This document shows positions 15,994 to 24,014 of a DNA stretch of 31,013 bases, piece by piece; position 1 is the first letter of the stretch, and every line of letters begins with the position of its first letter. Under the pieces are notes generated by a model that saw nothing but the letters and a program-made list of their open reading frames with translations, searched no databases and was not told the origin of the DNA. Both the position numbers and the translations under genes were made by a program. This DNA comes from an uncultured Candidatus Nemicrothrix sp. (GTDB lineage: Bacteria; Actinomycetota; Acidimicrobiia; Acidimicrobiales; UBA8592), in contig CAJWRY010000004.1 of the NCBI GenBank assembly GCA_913046155.1, positions 1 through 31,013 of the forward strand. The letters are read 5' to 3'.

Positions 15994-16883
15994 CTCATCA
16001 ATTTCGCTAACTCACTAACTGTTTGTTCTCTAGCCTCATCTGGTCCGTAAACAGCCGCAACAACTTGCGTTCCACCACTATCTGCGTACTTTTGAAGTCC
16101 GTCAGCGACCTGCTCAAAACTCCCGCTTAATGCAATATCCCAAGAATTAGCGAGCCCCTCGCGCTCAAGCATCGCACGATACGAAGGCAAGTCACCATAA
16201 AAACCAAAATCTCTTTTGGCATATTCCTCAGCCATATCTGAATCAGACGTTATGCAAACAGGAACCGCAGCTATAACTTGAGGAACTGGTCTTCCAGCCT
16301 CTTCCGCAGCCGCATTTATGACAGGCGATATGTGATTCCGGATAGTTTCCGGTCCCGTCATCCACGTAACCGTTCCATCAGCAACCCTGCCAACCAATTT
16401 CAACATTTGAGGACCCAGCGCCGCTACAAGAACAGGAGGAGCGTCAGCGGGTACATCAATTCCTCCTCTGCTGGTTAGATGCTTCCCTCCATATGAAATT
16501 GTTCCATCATGAAGAAGTGCCATAAGAATTTGAAGATAATCACTCATATGACCTACGGGTGCATCAAAAGATATCCCCCACATTCCTTCAACAACTGGCT
16601 TGTGTGATAACCCTATACCCAAATCTAAACGGCCGTCTGATACTTGATTAACAGTCAGCGCTTGCTGAGCTAACATCATAGGGTGGCGTGGATAGGTTGG
16701 AATCACTGAGGTACCTAAGCGGATATCTTCGACTGATTCAGCGATCACAGCCAAAGCTGTTAATGCATCAAGATTAAAGATTTGCGGTGTCCAAAATGTT
16801 GAGTATCCAAGATTATTCGCTTCTTGGACTTGCTTCTTTAGGTCATCAATATTTCGAGAGGATCCAAATATTCCTAATTCCAT
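15990..16883 (-). CDS. LLM-class (luciferase-like) oxidoreductase, probably F420-dependent
   Basis: A 297-residue TIM-barrel protein of the bacterial-luciferase-like superfamily. Recognisable segments are the N-terminal ANNLGYSTFWTPQ, the RLGTSVIPTYPRHPMMLAQQA stretch after residue 50, GRLDLGIGLSHKPVVEGMWG near 85-105, and APPVLVAALGPQMLKLVGRVADG near 148-170. In actinobacteria this subgroup usually uses coenzyme F420, but flavin cannot be excluded; the substrate is unknown. TAGGAG lies eight bases before the ATG. It is 11 bases downstream of the acyl-CoA synthetase on the same strand, so the two are probably cotranscribed and may act on one pathway. Confidence 0.88.
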   Translation of the reverse strand: MELGIFGSSRNIDDLKKQVQEANNLGYSTFWTPQIFNLDALTALAVIAESVEDIRLGTSVIPTYPRHPMMLAQQALTVNQVSDGRLDLGIGLSHKPVVEGMWGISFDAPVGHMSDYLQILMALLHDGTISYGGKHLTSRGGIDVPADAPPVLVAALGPQMLKLVGRVADGTVTWMTGPETIRNHISPVINAAAEEAGRPVPQVIAAVPVCITSDSDMAEEYAKRDFGFYGDLPSYRAMLEREGLANSWDIALSGSFEQVADGLQKYADSGGTQVVAAVYGPDEAREQTVSELAKLMS

Positions 16884-16894
16884 GTTTATTTCTC

Positions 16895-18595
16895 CTAACT
16901 TGCGTCTTTCAAATTTAATGTTTCCTGAAGTTCCCGCTTTAGAAATTTACCACTTGCATTCCTAGGCAGTGGTCTTTCTAAAAACCACAAATATTGCGGA
17001 ATTTTGTGTTTAGCTATTCTGGGTTCTAAAAAAGATCTAAGTAGATCTGCGTCTATTGAGTGACCGTCCTTTAGATAAAGCGCTGCAGCAACTTCCTCTC
17101 CAAGGCGGTCATCTGGGACTCCGAAAACAGATACCTCACCAACTGCGTCATGTTTGAATATCGCTGATTCGACTTCAGCACAATACACGTTCTCTCCTCC
17201 TCGCAGCACCATATCCTTTTTCCGATCAACAATAAAAATGAATCCGTCCTCGTCAATTCTTGCTATATCCCCGGTATGCAACCAACCTTCGGTTATCGCT
17301 TGGGACGTCGCCTCAGGCCTATTTAGATACCCCTTAATAACTTGGGCACCCTTAACCCATAGCTCCCCAATCTCACCGTCCGGAACTGCTTCTCCATCAT
17401 CATCAAAGCATTGAGCTTCGAAACATGGCATTGCGGGGCCTGCGCTTTCCGGTTTATCTAGAAAGAAATCAGCTGAAATCGCCGTTATTATTCCACAAGT
17501 TTCTGTCATCCCATAACCTGTACCAGGGCGAGCGGTCTCAACGCTAGATTCAATCTTTTCTACTAAGTCCGGTTGTAACTGAGCACCACCACCACCAAGT
17601 GCTTTTAGGGATGACGTATCAGTTCTTTCAAAGTCGGGATGGGCAATTAGTTCCCTGGACATAACTGGAACACCACTTATTGTAGTTATCTGTTCGGACT
17701 CAACGAGCTTAAGGGCTTCTCCAGCATCCCATTTGTACATATGCACCAACTTCCCGCCAGCCATTGTGATTGAATGCGCGACACAATTATTAGCTGTTAC
17801 ATGAAACAAGGGCGTAATGACTAGAGCAGAGGTTTGTGACACCTCTTTAGCCGCAGGCTTGGTTGATGTAACACCTGCTCGCGATGAAGCTACAGACTGA
17901 ACTACGTGAGCGAACGCAAGACTCATGGCATTAGCCACACAACCTCGATGAGTGAGTTGTGCCCCTTTGGGTCGTCCGGTCGTTCCTGAAGTGTAGAAAA
18001 TACATGCATCTGAATCAGGGTCTACCTCAATCTCTGGCATCTCACCACCCTTTTCTAAAAGGACATTCCACTGGACAACATCAACTGATTTGCTTTGCGC
18101 ACGAACCGCCACCAATTGAGGAAACTCATCGGAATCTTGTAATTCAATCAACTGCTCAAGTCGCTCTTGATCTGCGATAACCACCTTTGGTTTAGAATCA
18201 TTGAGTGCATACTCGAGTTCAGGAGTCGCCCACCAAGCGTTCATACCAACACAGGTAGCGCCAATGCTCATGCAGGCCCAATAAGCTAACATCCACTCTG
18301 GATAGTTCCGCATAGCTATAGCGACCTTGTCGCCTACCTGTACATCATTCTTAATCAACCAATTAGCTACACTTGCGACGTGTTCATGTGCTTGAGTGTA
18401 GGAGATCCGTTCATTTCCATACACTAGATAATCTGCATTACCGAATCTCAGACTTGATAACCAAAAATCCCTAAGAGTCGCTGGTTGATTCTTGTAGCAA
18501 AGAACGTCTATTCCCCTTACATTCACTTCCTCCAATTCAAACTGAGAACCCTCCGAGGTAAGTTCTTCCCATGCTTGGGACAATTCTTTGTACAC
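16895..18595 (-). CDS. Acyl-CoA synthetase (AMP-forming, class I adenylate-forming family)
   Basis: A 566-residue enzyme that activates a carboxylic acid with ATP and then forms the CoA thioester. All adenylation motifs are present: the P-loop YTSGTTGRPKG (201-211), TGYGMTETCG (359-368), LHTGDIA (439-445), the hinge DRKKDMVLRGGEN (457-469) and the catalytic C-terminal Lys550 in NASGKFLKREL. Length and motif wording fit medium- or long-chain fatty-acid ligases, but the substrate cannot be fixed. The start is GTG with GGGGAG immediately before it at an unusually short spacing, so the true start may differ slightly. It is divergent from the mutase operon and upstream of the LLM oxidoreductase. 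Confidence 0.93.
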   Translation of the reverse strand: MYKELSQAWEELTSEGSQFELEEVNVRGIDVLCYKNQPATLRDFWLSSLRFGNADYLVYGNERISYTQAHEHVASVANWLIKNDVQVGDKVAIAMRNYPEWMLAYWACMSIGATCVGMNAWWATPELEYALNDSKPKVVIADQERLEQLIELQDSDEFPQLVAVRAQSKSVDVVQWNVLLEKGGEMPEIEVDPDSDACIFYTSGTTGRPKGAQLTHRGCVANAMSLAFAHVVQSVASSRAGVTSTKPAAKEVSQTSALVITPLFHVTANNCVAHSITMAGGKLVHMYKWDAGEALKLVESEQITTISGVPVMSRELIAHPDFERTDTSSLKALGGGGAQLQPDLVEKIESSVETARPGTGYGMTETCGIITAISADFFLDKPESAGPAMPCFEAQCFDDDGEAVPDGEIGELWVKGAQVIKGYLNRPEATSQAITEGWLHTGDIARIDEDGFIFIVDRKKDMVLRGGENVYCAEVESAIFKHDAVGEVSVFGVPDDRLGEEVAAALYLKDGHSIDADLLRSFLEPRIAKHKIPQYLWFLERPLPRNASGKFLKRELQETLNLKDAS

Positions 18596-18745
18596 GTCTC
18601 CCCCACAATTAGTGAATGACTTCTAGGGTAGATTAAATTCGTAACTGCTCATAACTGTAGAGACAGTAACTTTGAAAATACCGAAAAGGAAAATTATTTA
18701 CCTTATTGGTCTAGAATGAAACCGGTTGACTTGCAAGGAGTGGTC

Positions 18746-20395
18746 ATGGGAACTGAAGAGAATCAAGAACTTAACGCTCGCAAAGCATGGGAGCTTGAGT
18801 ACCAGAAAGCCTCATTGAGAGACTCAAATTTTGAGACTATGTCAGGGGTACCGGTTGAGCCTGTCTATGGAGATGATTTGTTTCCCGGGCAATATCCTTA
18901 CACACGAGGAATTTACCCATCCATGTACAGATCGCGTCTATGGACGATGAGAATGTTTGCAGGATTCGGAACAGCCGAAGATACTAATTTGAGGTTCAAA
19001 GAACTGCTGCGTAATGGCGGGACTGGACTATCAACTGCTTTTGATATGCCGACCCTCATGGGTCGTGACTCCGATAGCGAATGGTCCCTGGGTGAAGTCG
19101 GACGAGCTGGAGTAGCAGTAGACACGCTCGCAGACATGGAAGACCTATTTGCTGACATCGATTTATCCCAAGTTTCTACCTCTATGACAATAAACGGCCC
19201 TGCAGCAACACTTCTAGCTATGTACGTCGCTGTCGCCGAACAAACTGGAGTCGAACCTCACCAGCTTGCTGGAACAATCCAAAATGACATCCTTAAGGAA
19301 TATCAAGCACAGAAAGAATATATTTACCCTCCTCGCCCCTCGATGCGTATCGTGACGGACATGGTCAAATACACCACAGCCGAAATGCCCAAATGGCACC
19401 CCATCTCAATTTCTGGCTATCACATTAGAGAAGCGGGAAGCACGGCCGCACAAGAACTAGCGTTTACATTAGCAAACGGGTTCTCCTACGTAGAAGCTGC
19501 TATCGCCGCTGGACAAAACGTCAATGAGTTTGGCAAGCGCCTCAGTTTCTTCTTTAACAGCCATAGCGATTTCTTTGAAGAAATCGGTAAATTCCGAGCA
19601 GCGCGACGGATTTGGGCACGTTGGATGAAAGAACGCTACGGGGCAACAGATGAAAAAGCTATGCTATGTAGGTTCCACACACAAACTGCAGGTGTTTCGC
19701 TGACAGCGCAACAGCCCGAAATTAATATAGCCAGAGTTGGAATACAGGCACTTGCCGCAGCTTTAGGGGGCACACAGTCACTTCATACGGATAGCTTTGA
19801 CGAAGCGTTAGCGCTACCAACAGAAGATGCAGCTCGGATAGCGCTGAGAACACAGCAAATTGTTGCTCACGAAACTGGAGTGGTAAACGTAGCTGACCCA
19901 CTAGGGGGCTCACCATACGTTGAATGGATGACTGATGAAATGGAAAGGCAAGCTGAAGCCATATTCGCTCACCTTGATGACCTAGGAAATGGATCAATTC
20001 TTGAAGGGACCTTCAATGGGATTGAAAACGGATATTTCGTTGGCGAAATCGCAGATGCGGCATACAGGTTTGAACGTGAAGTGAACTCAGGAAGACGCAT
20101 CATTGTTGGAGTAAATGAATTTACCGATGGCGATAACCCTGAAGACAGAAATCTCTTACGAATTGGTGCTGAGACTGAGGAGTATCAGCTTAAGAGACTA
20201 AATGATGTCAAAACAAAAAGAAATCAAGAGCACGTCAATAGCGCCCTCTCCGAAATAACTGCTGTGGCTTCAGACCCAACGCGCAATTTAATGCCTGCGA
20301 TTATTGCAGCAGTGAAGACCTATGCCACTGAAGAAGAAATTGCCAACGCTATGGAAGTGGTTTTCGGAACATACGTTGAGAAAGCAATAGTTTAA
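18746..20395 (+). CDS. icmA: B12-dependent acyl-CoA mutase large subunit, isobutyryl-CoA mutase-like
   Basis: The 549-residue TIM-barrel subunit of a split coenzyme-B12 acyl-CoA mutase. I start it at ATG 18746, which has AAGGAG five bases upstream; an in-frame ATG at 18716 has no site. It closely follows the family throughout (AFDMPTLMGRDSD, TIQNDILKEY, SGYHIREAG, FHTQTAGVSLTAQQP, GGTQSLHT). The two residues that set substrate are informative. The position of methylmalonyl-CoA mutase Tyr89 is Phe71 (RMFAGF) and that of Arg207 is Gln189 (EYQAQKE); His226 is conserved. Phe/Gln is the isobutyryl-CoA mutase pattern (IcmA Phe80/Gln198, recalled from memory), so it probably interconverts isobutyryl- and n-butyryl-CoA. 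It lacks the fused C-terminal cobalamin domain, which is encoded by the next gene 29 bases on. Automated annotation would probably call it methylmalonyl-CoA mutase. Confidence 0.9.
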   Translation: MGTEENQELNARKAWELEYQKASLRDSNFETMSGVPVEPVYGDDLFPGQYPYTRGIYPSMYRSRLWTMRMFAGFGTAEDTNLRFKELLRNGGTGLSTAFDMPTLMGRDSDSEWSLGEVGRAGVAVDTLADMEDLFADIDLSQVSTSMTINGPAATLLAMYVAVAEQTGVEPHQLAGTIQNDILKEYQAQKEYIYPPRPSMRIVTDMVKYTTAEMPKWHPISISGYHIREAGSTAAQELAFTLANGFSYVEAAIAAGQNVNEFGKRLSFFFNSHSDFFEEIGKFRAARRIWARWMKERYGATDEKAMLCRFHTQTAGVSLTAQQPEINIARVGIQALAAALGGTQSLHTDSFDEALALPTEDAARIALRTQQIVAHETGVVNVADPLGGSPYVEWMTDEMERQAEAIFAHLDDLGNGSILEGTFNGIENGYFVGEIADAAYRFEREVNSGRRIIVGVNEFTDGDNPEDRNLLRIGAETEEYQLKRLNDVKTKRNQEHVNSALSEITAVASDPTRNLMPAIIAAVKTYATEEEIANAMEVVFGTYVEKAIV

Positions 20396-20424
20396 ATAAG
20401 AAACGAAAGTGAAGGAGATCAGGC

Positions 20425-20832
20425 ATGGGTGACCATCAACAAAGGGTGATTTTAGCTAAATTAGGCTTAGATGGTCACGACCGCGGCATCAAAGTAGTAG
20501 CACGAATTTTACGTGACGCGGGCATGGAAGTTATCTATTTAGGTTTGCGTCAGACAACTGCAAGTATCGTCGCAGCCGCGGAAGAAGAAGATGCAGATGC
20601 CATCGGTCTTTCAATGCACAACGCTGGCCACTTAACACTTGGACCTAAAATGGCGGAGGCGATAACAGCGGCTGGACTAGATATCCCTTTAATTATTGGC
20701 GGAATCGTACCGGACGAAGATGTTGAGGAATTAATGAATACCGGCATTGCTGCTGTTTTAGGGCCGGGCGCTTCGGCGGAAGAAGTAGTCGCTACAGTCC
20801 AAGACGCAATTTCTGCACGTGATAAAGCGTGA
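20425..20832 (+). CDS. icmB: Cobalamin-binding small subunit of the acyl-CoA mutase
   Basis: A 135-residue B12-binding domain protein. The DxHxxG motif is LDGHDRG (Asp16, His18, Gly21); His18 would replace the lower axial base of cobalamin. SMHNAGH near 63 and IIGGIVPDED near 90-99 are the other cobalamin-contact segments. It is the partner of the upstream large subunit, and together they form the holoenzyme. AAGGAG lies seven bases before the ATG. Its stop overlaps the GTG start of the MeaB gene by four bases, so translation of the two is coupled. The length is that of stand-alone IcmB/HcmB and archaeal MCM small subunits. Confidence 0.93.
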   Translation: MGDHQQRVILAKLGLDGHDRGIKVVARILRDAGMEVIYLGLRQTTASIVAAAEEEDADAIGLSMHNAGHLTLGPKMAEAITAAGLDIPLIIGGIVPDEDVEELMNTGIAAVLGPGASAEEVVATVQDAISARDKA

Positions 20833-21806
20833 CTTCATCAAGCGATGCAGCAACCGCTCTCTTCAAGAGTGCAGTCAAAGGCGAACGACGTAGCCTAGGA
20901 AAACTCTTAACAGCTATCGAACGTGGCGGGGATCAAGCTGAAATTATCGCAGGCCTAGCACATCAAGTATCAGGGAATACTCATGTAGTGGGAATTACAG
21001 GAGCCCCAGGTTCAGGAAAATCAACTCTGACAGGAAGACTCTTGAAACTGTTCTCAGAAGCTGGCGATAAATTAGCTGTCCTAGCTGTTGACCCTTCTTC
21101 TCCACTCACTGGAGGAGCTATCCTTGGAGATCGGATACGAATGGATGATCTTGCAGGCGAGGAATCCTTCATTCGCTCGATGGCGACACGAGGCCACTCC
21201 GGAGGACTTGCATTAGCTGTTCCAGCAGCTATTCAGCTCTTTGACGCCGTTGGATATGAACCAGTAATCATCGAAACTGTGGGAGTTGGTCAGGTAGAAG
21301 TTGATGTCGCGGGTGCAGCAGATACTACGGTCGTTGTAGTTACGCCTGGAATGGGAGACGCTGTACAGGCAAATAAGGCAGGCCTCCTTGAAGTTGCGGA
21401 TATTTTTGTCGTGAATAAATCCGATCGGCCAGGGGCTAGCGACGCAAGGCGAGACTTGGAGTTGATGCTGGACTTAGGACATGTTTCAGGGCTTGAACAA
21501 ATGACTGGCTACAGGCCTCCGATCATTATGGCAAATTCACTTGAAGGCACAGGCGCTGATGAAGTTCTTGATGCCATTAAATCACATGCAGAATATCTTC
21601 GTAATTCTGGGAAAATACATATTCGCCAAAAGGATCGACTGGTAATGGAAATCCAAAACAGAATTGAATTATTGATTGGGTCTACAGCGAGCCACATCCT
21701 TGAATCTGATTTAGGAGCTAACTCCATTACGAAAGTTCTAGATAGAAAAATCTCACCAGCTGAAGCAGCAAAATCTATTGTTGGTTCCATTATCGCTAGC
21801 GAATAA
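20829..21806 (+). CDS. meaB: MeaB/ArgK-type G-protein chaperone of the B12 mutase
   Basis: A 325-residue P-loop GTPase of the G3E family that gates adenosylcobalamin loading and protects or rescues B12-dependent acyl-CoA mutases. It has the P-loop GAPGSGKS (58-65), the VDPSSPLTGGAILGDRIRM segment (87-105), ETVGVGQ (149-155) as switch region and NKSD (196-199) as guanine-specificity motif. The C-terminal dimerisation arm is present. The start is a GTG inside the stop of the small-subunit gene. Being in the same operon as both mutase subunits, it is presumably dedicated to them (the role called MeaI in isobutyryl-CoA mutase systems). It ends three bases from a convergent small gene. Confidence 0.95.
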   Translation: MTSSSDAATALFKSAVKGERRSLGKLLTAIERGGDQAEIIAGLAHQVSGNTHVVGITGAPGSGKSTLTGRLLKLFSEAGDKLAVLAVDPSSPLTGGAILGDRIRMDDLAGEESFIRSMATRGHSGGLALAVPAAIQLFDAVGYEPVIIETVGVGQVEVDVAGAADTTVVVVTPGMGDAVQANKAGLLEVADIFVVNKSDRPGASDARRDLELMLDLGHVSGLEQMTGYRPPIIMANSLEGTGADEVLDAIKSHAEYLRNSGKIHIRQKDRLVMEIQNRIELLIGSTASHILESDLGANSITKVLDRKISPAEAAKSIVGSIIASE

Positions 21807-21809
21807 AAA

Positions 21810-22064
21810 TCAGTAATTAACAGGCACCACTCGCCCACCTGATCGAACTACGACATCCACATTCTCGCCTTGAGGAAACTCCAAACGTACCTTTTTGTGA
21901 TTGAGACCCCATACCAAATAGTCTGAGCCACGTATCTGTCCAACCCAGTCAACATTTTCCTGTGGTTTAGGTTGTTCTACGGTCAAGGAAAGAAATCCCA
22001 GAAAATGGCCCTGATCATATACCTTCACCTGATGAACGGAACCGAAACCATATTGAATATGCAT
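21810..22064 (-). CDS. Small protein of unknown function
   Basis: An 84-residue reading frame with sensible composition, which I do not recognise. It has no signal peptide or membrane helix. It is rich in alternating hydrophobic/polar stretches (HQVKVYDQGHFLGFLSLTVEQ; KKVRLEFPQGENVDVVVRSGG), suggesting a small beta-sheet domain. The start is ATG 22064 without a clear ribosome-binding site. It occupies the only space between meaB (three bases away, convergent) and the divergent acyl-CoA dehydrogenase. The lack of any competing gene and the tight packing make it plausible, but codon evidence alone is thin. Confidence 0.55.
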   Translation of the reverse strand: MHIQYGFGSVHQVKVYDQGHFLGFLSLTVEQPKPQENVDWVGQIRGSDYLVWGLNHKKVRLEFPQGENVDVVVRSGGRVVPVNY

Positions 22065-22107
22065 ATACGTAGCTTACGTTTAAAACTGTTGATCGTTTCG
22101 CAGTCCT

Positions 22108-22148
22108 TAGTTAACTACTAGAAATCGTCAGGGCTGAAATAATTATTT
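22108..22148. promoter_or_regulatory. Palindromes in the region upstream of the acyl-CoA dehydrogenase
   Basis: The 155-base divergent gap holds a perfect 10-base palindrome, TAGTTAACTA (22108-22117), and a perfect 12-base AT palindrome, AAATAATTATTT (22137-22148). Either could be an operator for the acyl-CoA dehydrogenase operon. Such short AT-rich palindromes also arise by chance, and no promoter hexamers were assigned with confidence. Confidence 0.25.
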
Positions 22149-22219
22149 AAAACAAGTTGGGTATATCGAGGTCTGCATAGCATCATATAAGAAGAATAGA
22201 ATCTAGAAGAAAGACAGCG

Positions 22220-24013
22220 ATGAGCGAATATTCTCCCCCTCTTGACGATATGAAATTTGCACTCAAGGAAGTTGTTGATGTTGAATCTTTATCTGAATTG
22301 CCGGCATTCAATGAAGTGGGGTTAGAAGCACTTGATTCGCTTCTCGACGAAGCAAGTCGCTTTTTCAATGAAGTAATTTCACCTACAAACCGTACGGGAG
22401 ATCTAGAAGGGAGCGTACTTAAGAATGACGGTAGTGTCTCCACACCTACAGGATTTCGTGAAGCATACGCTCAATATGTTGATGCCGGATGGGGTGCGAT
22501 AAGTTTTGATCCTGAGTATGGGGGTGGTGGTTTTCCTTGGCTGGTAGGTATAGCAATCACCGAAATGCTTACAGCTGCGAACATGGCCTTATCTCTCAAC
22601 CCAATGCTCACTCAAGGTTCAATCCATGCGCTTTCAGCACATGGAAGCCAAGAGCAAAAGCTTGCATGGTTACCTAAATTAATTACTGGCGAGTGGGCAG
22701 GGACGATGAACTTAACCGAACCCCAAGCAGGATCCGACGTTGGGGCTCTTACTACCAAAGCAGAAGTTCAAGATGATGGGACCTACAAGATTACCGGACA
22801 GAAAATATACATCACGTGGGGCGAGCACGATTTAACAGAAAACATAATCCACTTAGTTCTCGCCAGAACACCAGATGCCCCTCCAGGTACGAAAGGAATT
22901 AGCCTCTTCATTGTTCCAAAATTCGTTGTCAACGATGATGGAAGCATTGGCCAAGAGAACGATATCAAATGCCTATCCATTGAACATAAACTGGGAATTC
23001 ACGCATCACCAACCTGTGTCCTCCAATTTGGAGATAATGGTGGAGCAACTGGATATATCGTTGGCGAAGAAAATTCCGGAATGCGGTATATGTTCACCAT
23101 GATGAATCAGGCAAGGTTAGCAGTTGGATTAGAAGGACTTGCTGTGGCAGATCGCGCTTATCAACAAGCCCTTGATTACGCGTTAGAAAGAATGCAAGGC
23201 AGAAGAGCGGACACTCCAAAAGGGGAATCAGTTCCCATAATTGATCATCCAGATGTCCGGCGGATGTTGATGACGATGAAAGCATATATTGAAGCAATGA
23301 GATGCATGATATATCTAAACGCCAAATCTATTGATATAGCTCACCATCATCCCGATCAAGATGAGCGAACACGTGGTAGCGAATTAACTGATCTTCTAAC
23401 TCCGTTATCAAAGAGTTGGTGTACTGACCTTGGAAACGAACTCACTAGCCTAGGTATTCAAATCCATGGGGGTATGGGTTTCGTTGAAGAAACCGGAGCA
23501 GCTCAACACTACAGAGATATTCGTATTGCTGGTATTTACGAAGGAACTAATGGGATACAGGCCATTGACCTAGTGGGCCGGAAACTATCAATGAGGAAAG
23601 GCGACGTGGTCCGTGAACTCCTTCTAGAAATCAATGAAACTGCATCAGAGCTTCACTCAGCGGACCTAGAGGGAATCGGAAGACCTCTTGAAGATGCTGT
23701 TCAGGATATGCAAGCAGCAACAGAGTGGCTTATTGAGAATGGTGGCGCAAGTACCGACGATGGACTGGCTGGTGCTACTCCATATCTACGAATGTTCGGA
23801 ACTACAGTCGGCGGTTGGCTGCTAGCAAAATCTGCTTTGCAGGCAAAAAAACAAATTGACGAAGGCAACGATTCAGCGTTCCTCCACGCAAAAATAGAAA
23901 CAGCTACATTCTTTGCTGAGCAATTACTTCCTCAGGTTTCAGGATTACTTCCTGCTGCTGTGAGTGGCGCCCATTCACTGTATGCAATAAAGCCTGAAAG
24001 GCTTCGAGGCTGA
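22220..24013 (+). CDS. Acyl-CoA dehydrogenase, long form (DmdC/FadE5-like)
   Basis: A 597-residue FAD enzyme that introduces the alpha,beta double bond into an acyl-CoA. It has an N-terminal helical domain, the FAD/substrate segment MNLTEPQAGSDVGAL (163-177), the central beta domain (about 178-290), the C-terminal helical core with GIQIHGGMGFVEE (412-424), and the expected catalytic base Glu441 in IYEGTNGIQAIDL. About 140 further residues form the extra C-terminal domain typical of the ~600-residue subfamily, which includes 3-methylmercaptopropionyl-CoA dehydrogenase (DmdC) and FadE5. The subgroup has mixed substrates, so I do not assign one. The next gene, a probable selenoprotein, begins one base after its stop, implying one transcript. 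Confidence 0.93.
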   Translation: MSEYSPPLDDMKFALKEVVDVESLSELPAFNEVGLEALDSLLDEASRFFNEVISPTNRTGDLEGSVLKNDGSVSTPTGFREAYAQYVDAGWGAISFDPEYGGGGFPWLVGIAITEMLTAANMALSLNPMLTQGSIHALSAHGSQEQKLAWLPKLITGEWAGTMNLTEPQAGSDVGALTTKAEVQDDGTYKITGQKIYITWGEHDLTENIIHLVLARTPDAPPGTKGISLFIVPKFVVNDDGSIGQENDIKCLSIEHKLGIHASPTCVLQFGDNGGATGYIVGEENSGMRYMFTMMNQARLAVGLEGLAVADRAYQQALDYALERMQGRRADTPKGESVPIIDHPDVRRMLMTMKAYIEAMRCMIYLNAKSIDIAHHHPDQDERTRGSELTDLLTPLSKSWCTDLGNELTSLGIQIHGGMGFVEETGAAQHYRDIRIAGIYEGTNGIQAIDLVGRKLSMRKGDVVRELLLEINETASELHSADLEGIGRPLEDAVQDMQAATEWLIENGGASTDDGLAGATPYLRMFGTTVGGWLLAKSALQAKKQIDEGNDSAFLHAKIETATFFAEQLLPQVSGLLPAAVSGAHSLYAIKPERLRG

Positions 24014-24014
24014 C

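Noticed and set aside
18716..18745. Mutase start at ATG 18716
   Set aside because: No ribosome-binding site precedes it, whereas ATG 18746 has AAGGAG at ideal spacing; the sequence between looks like leader.
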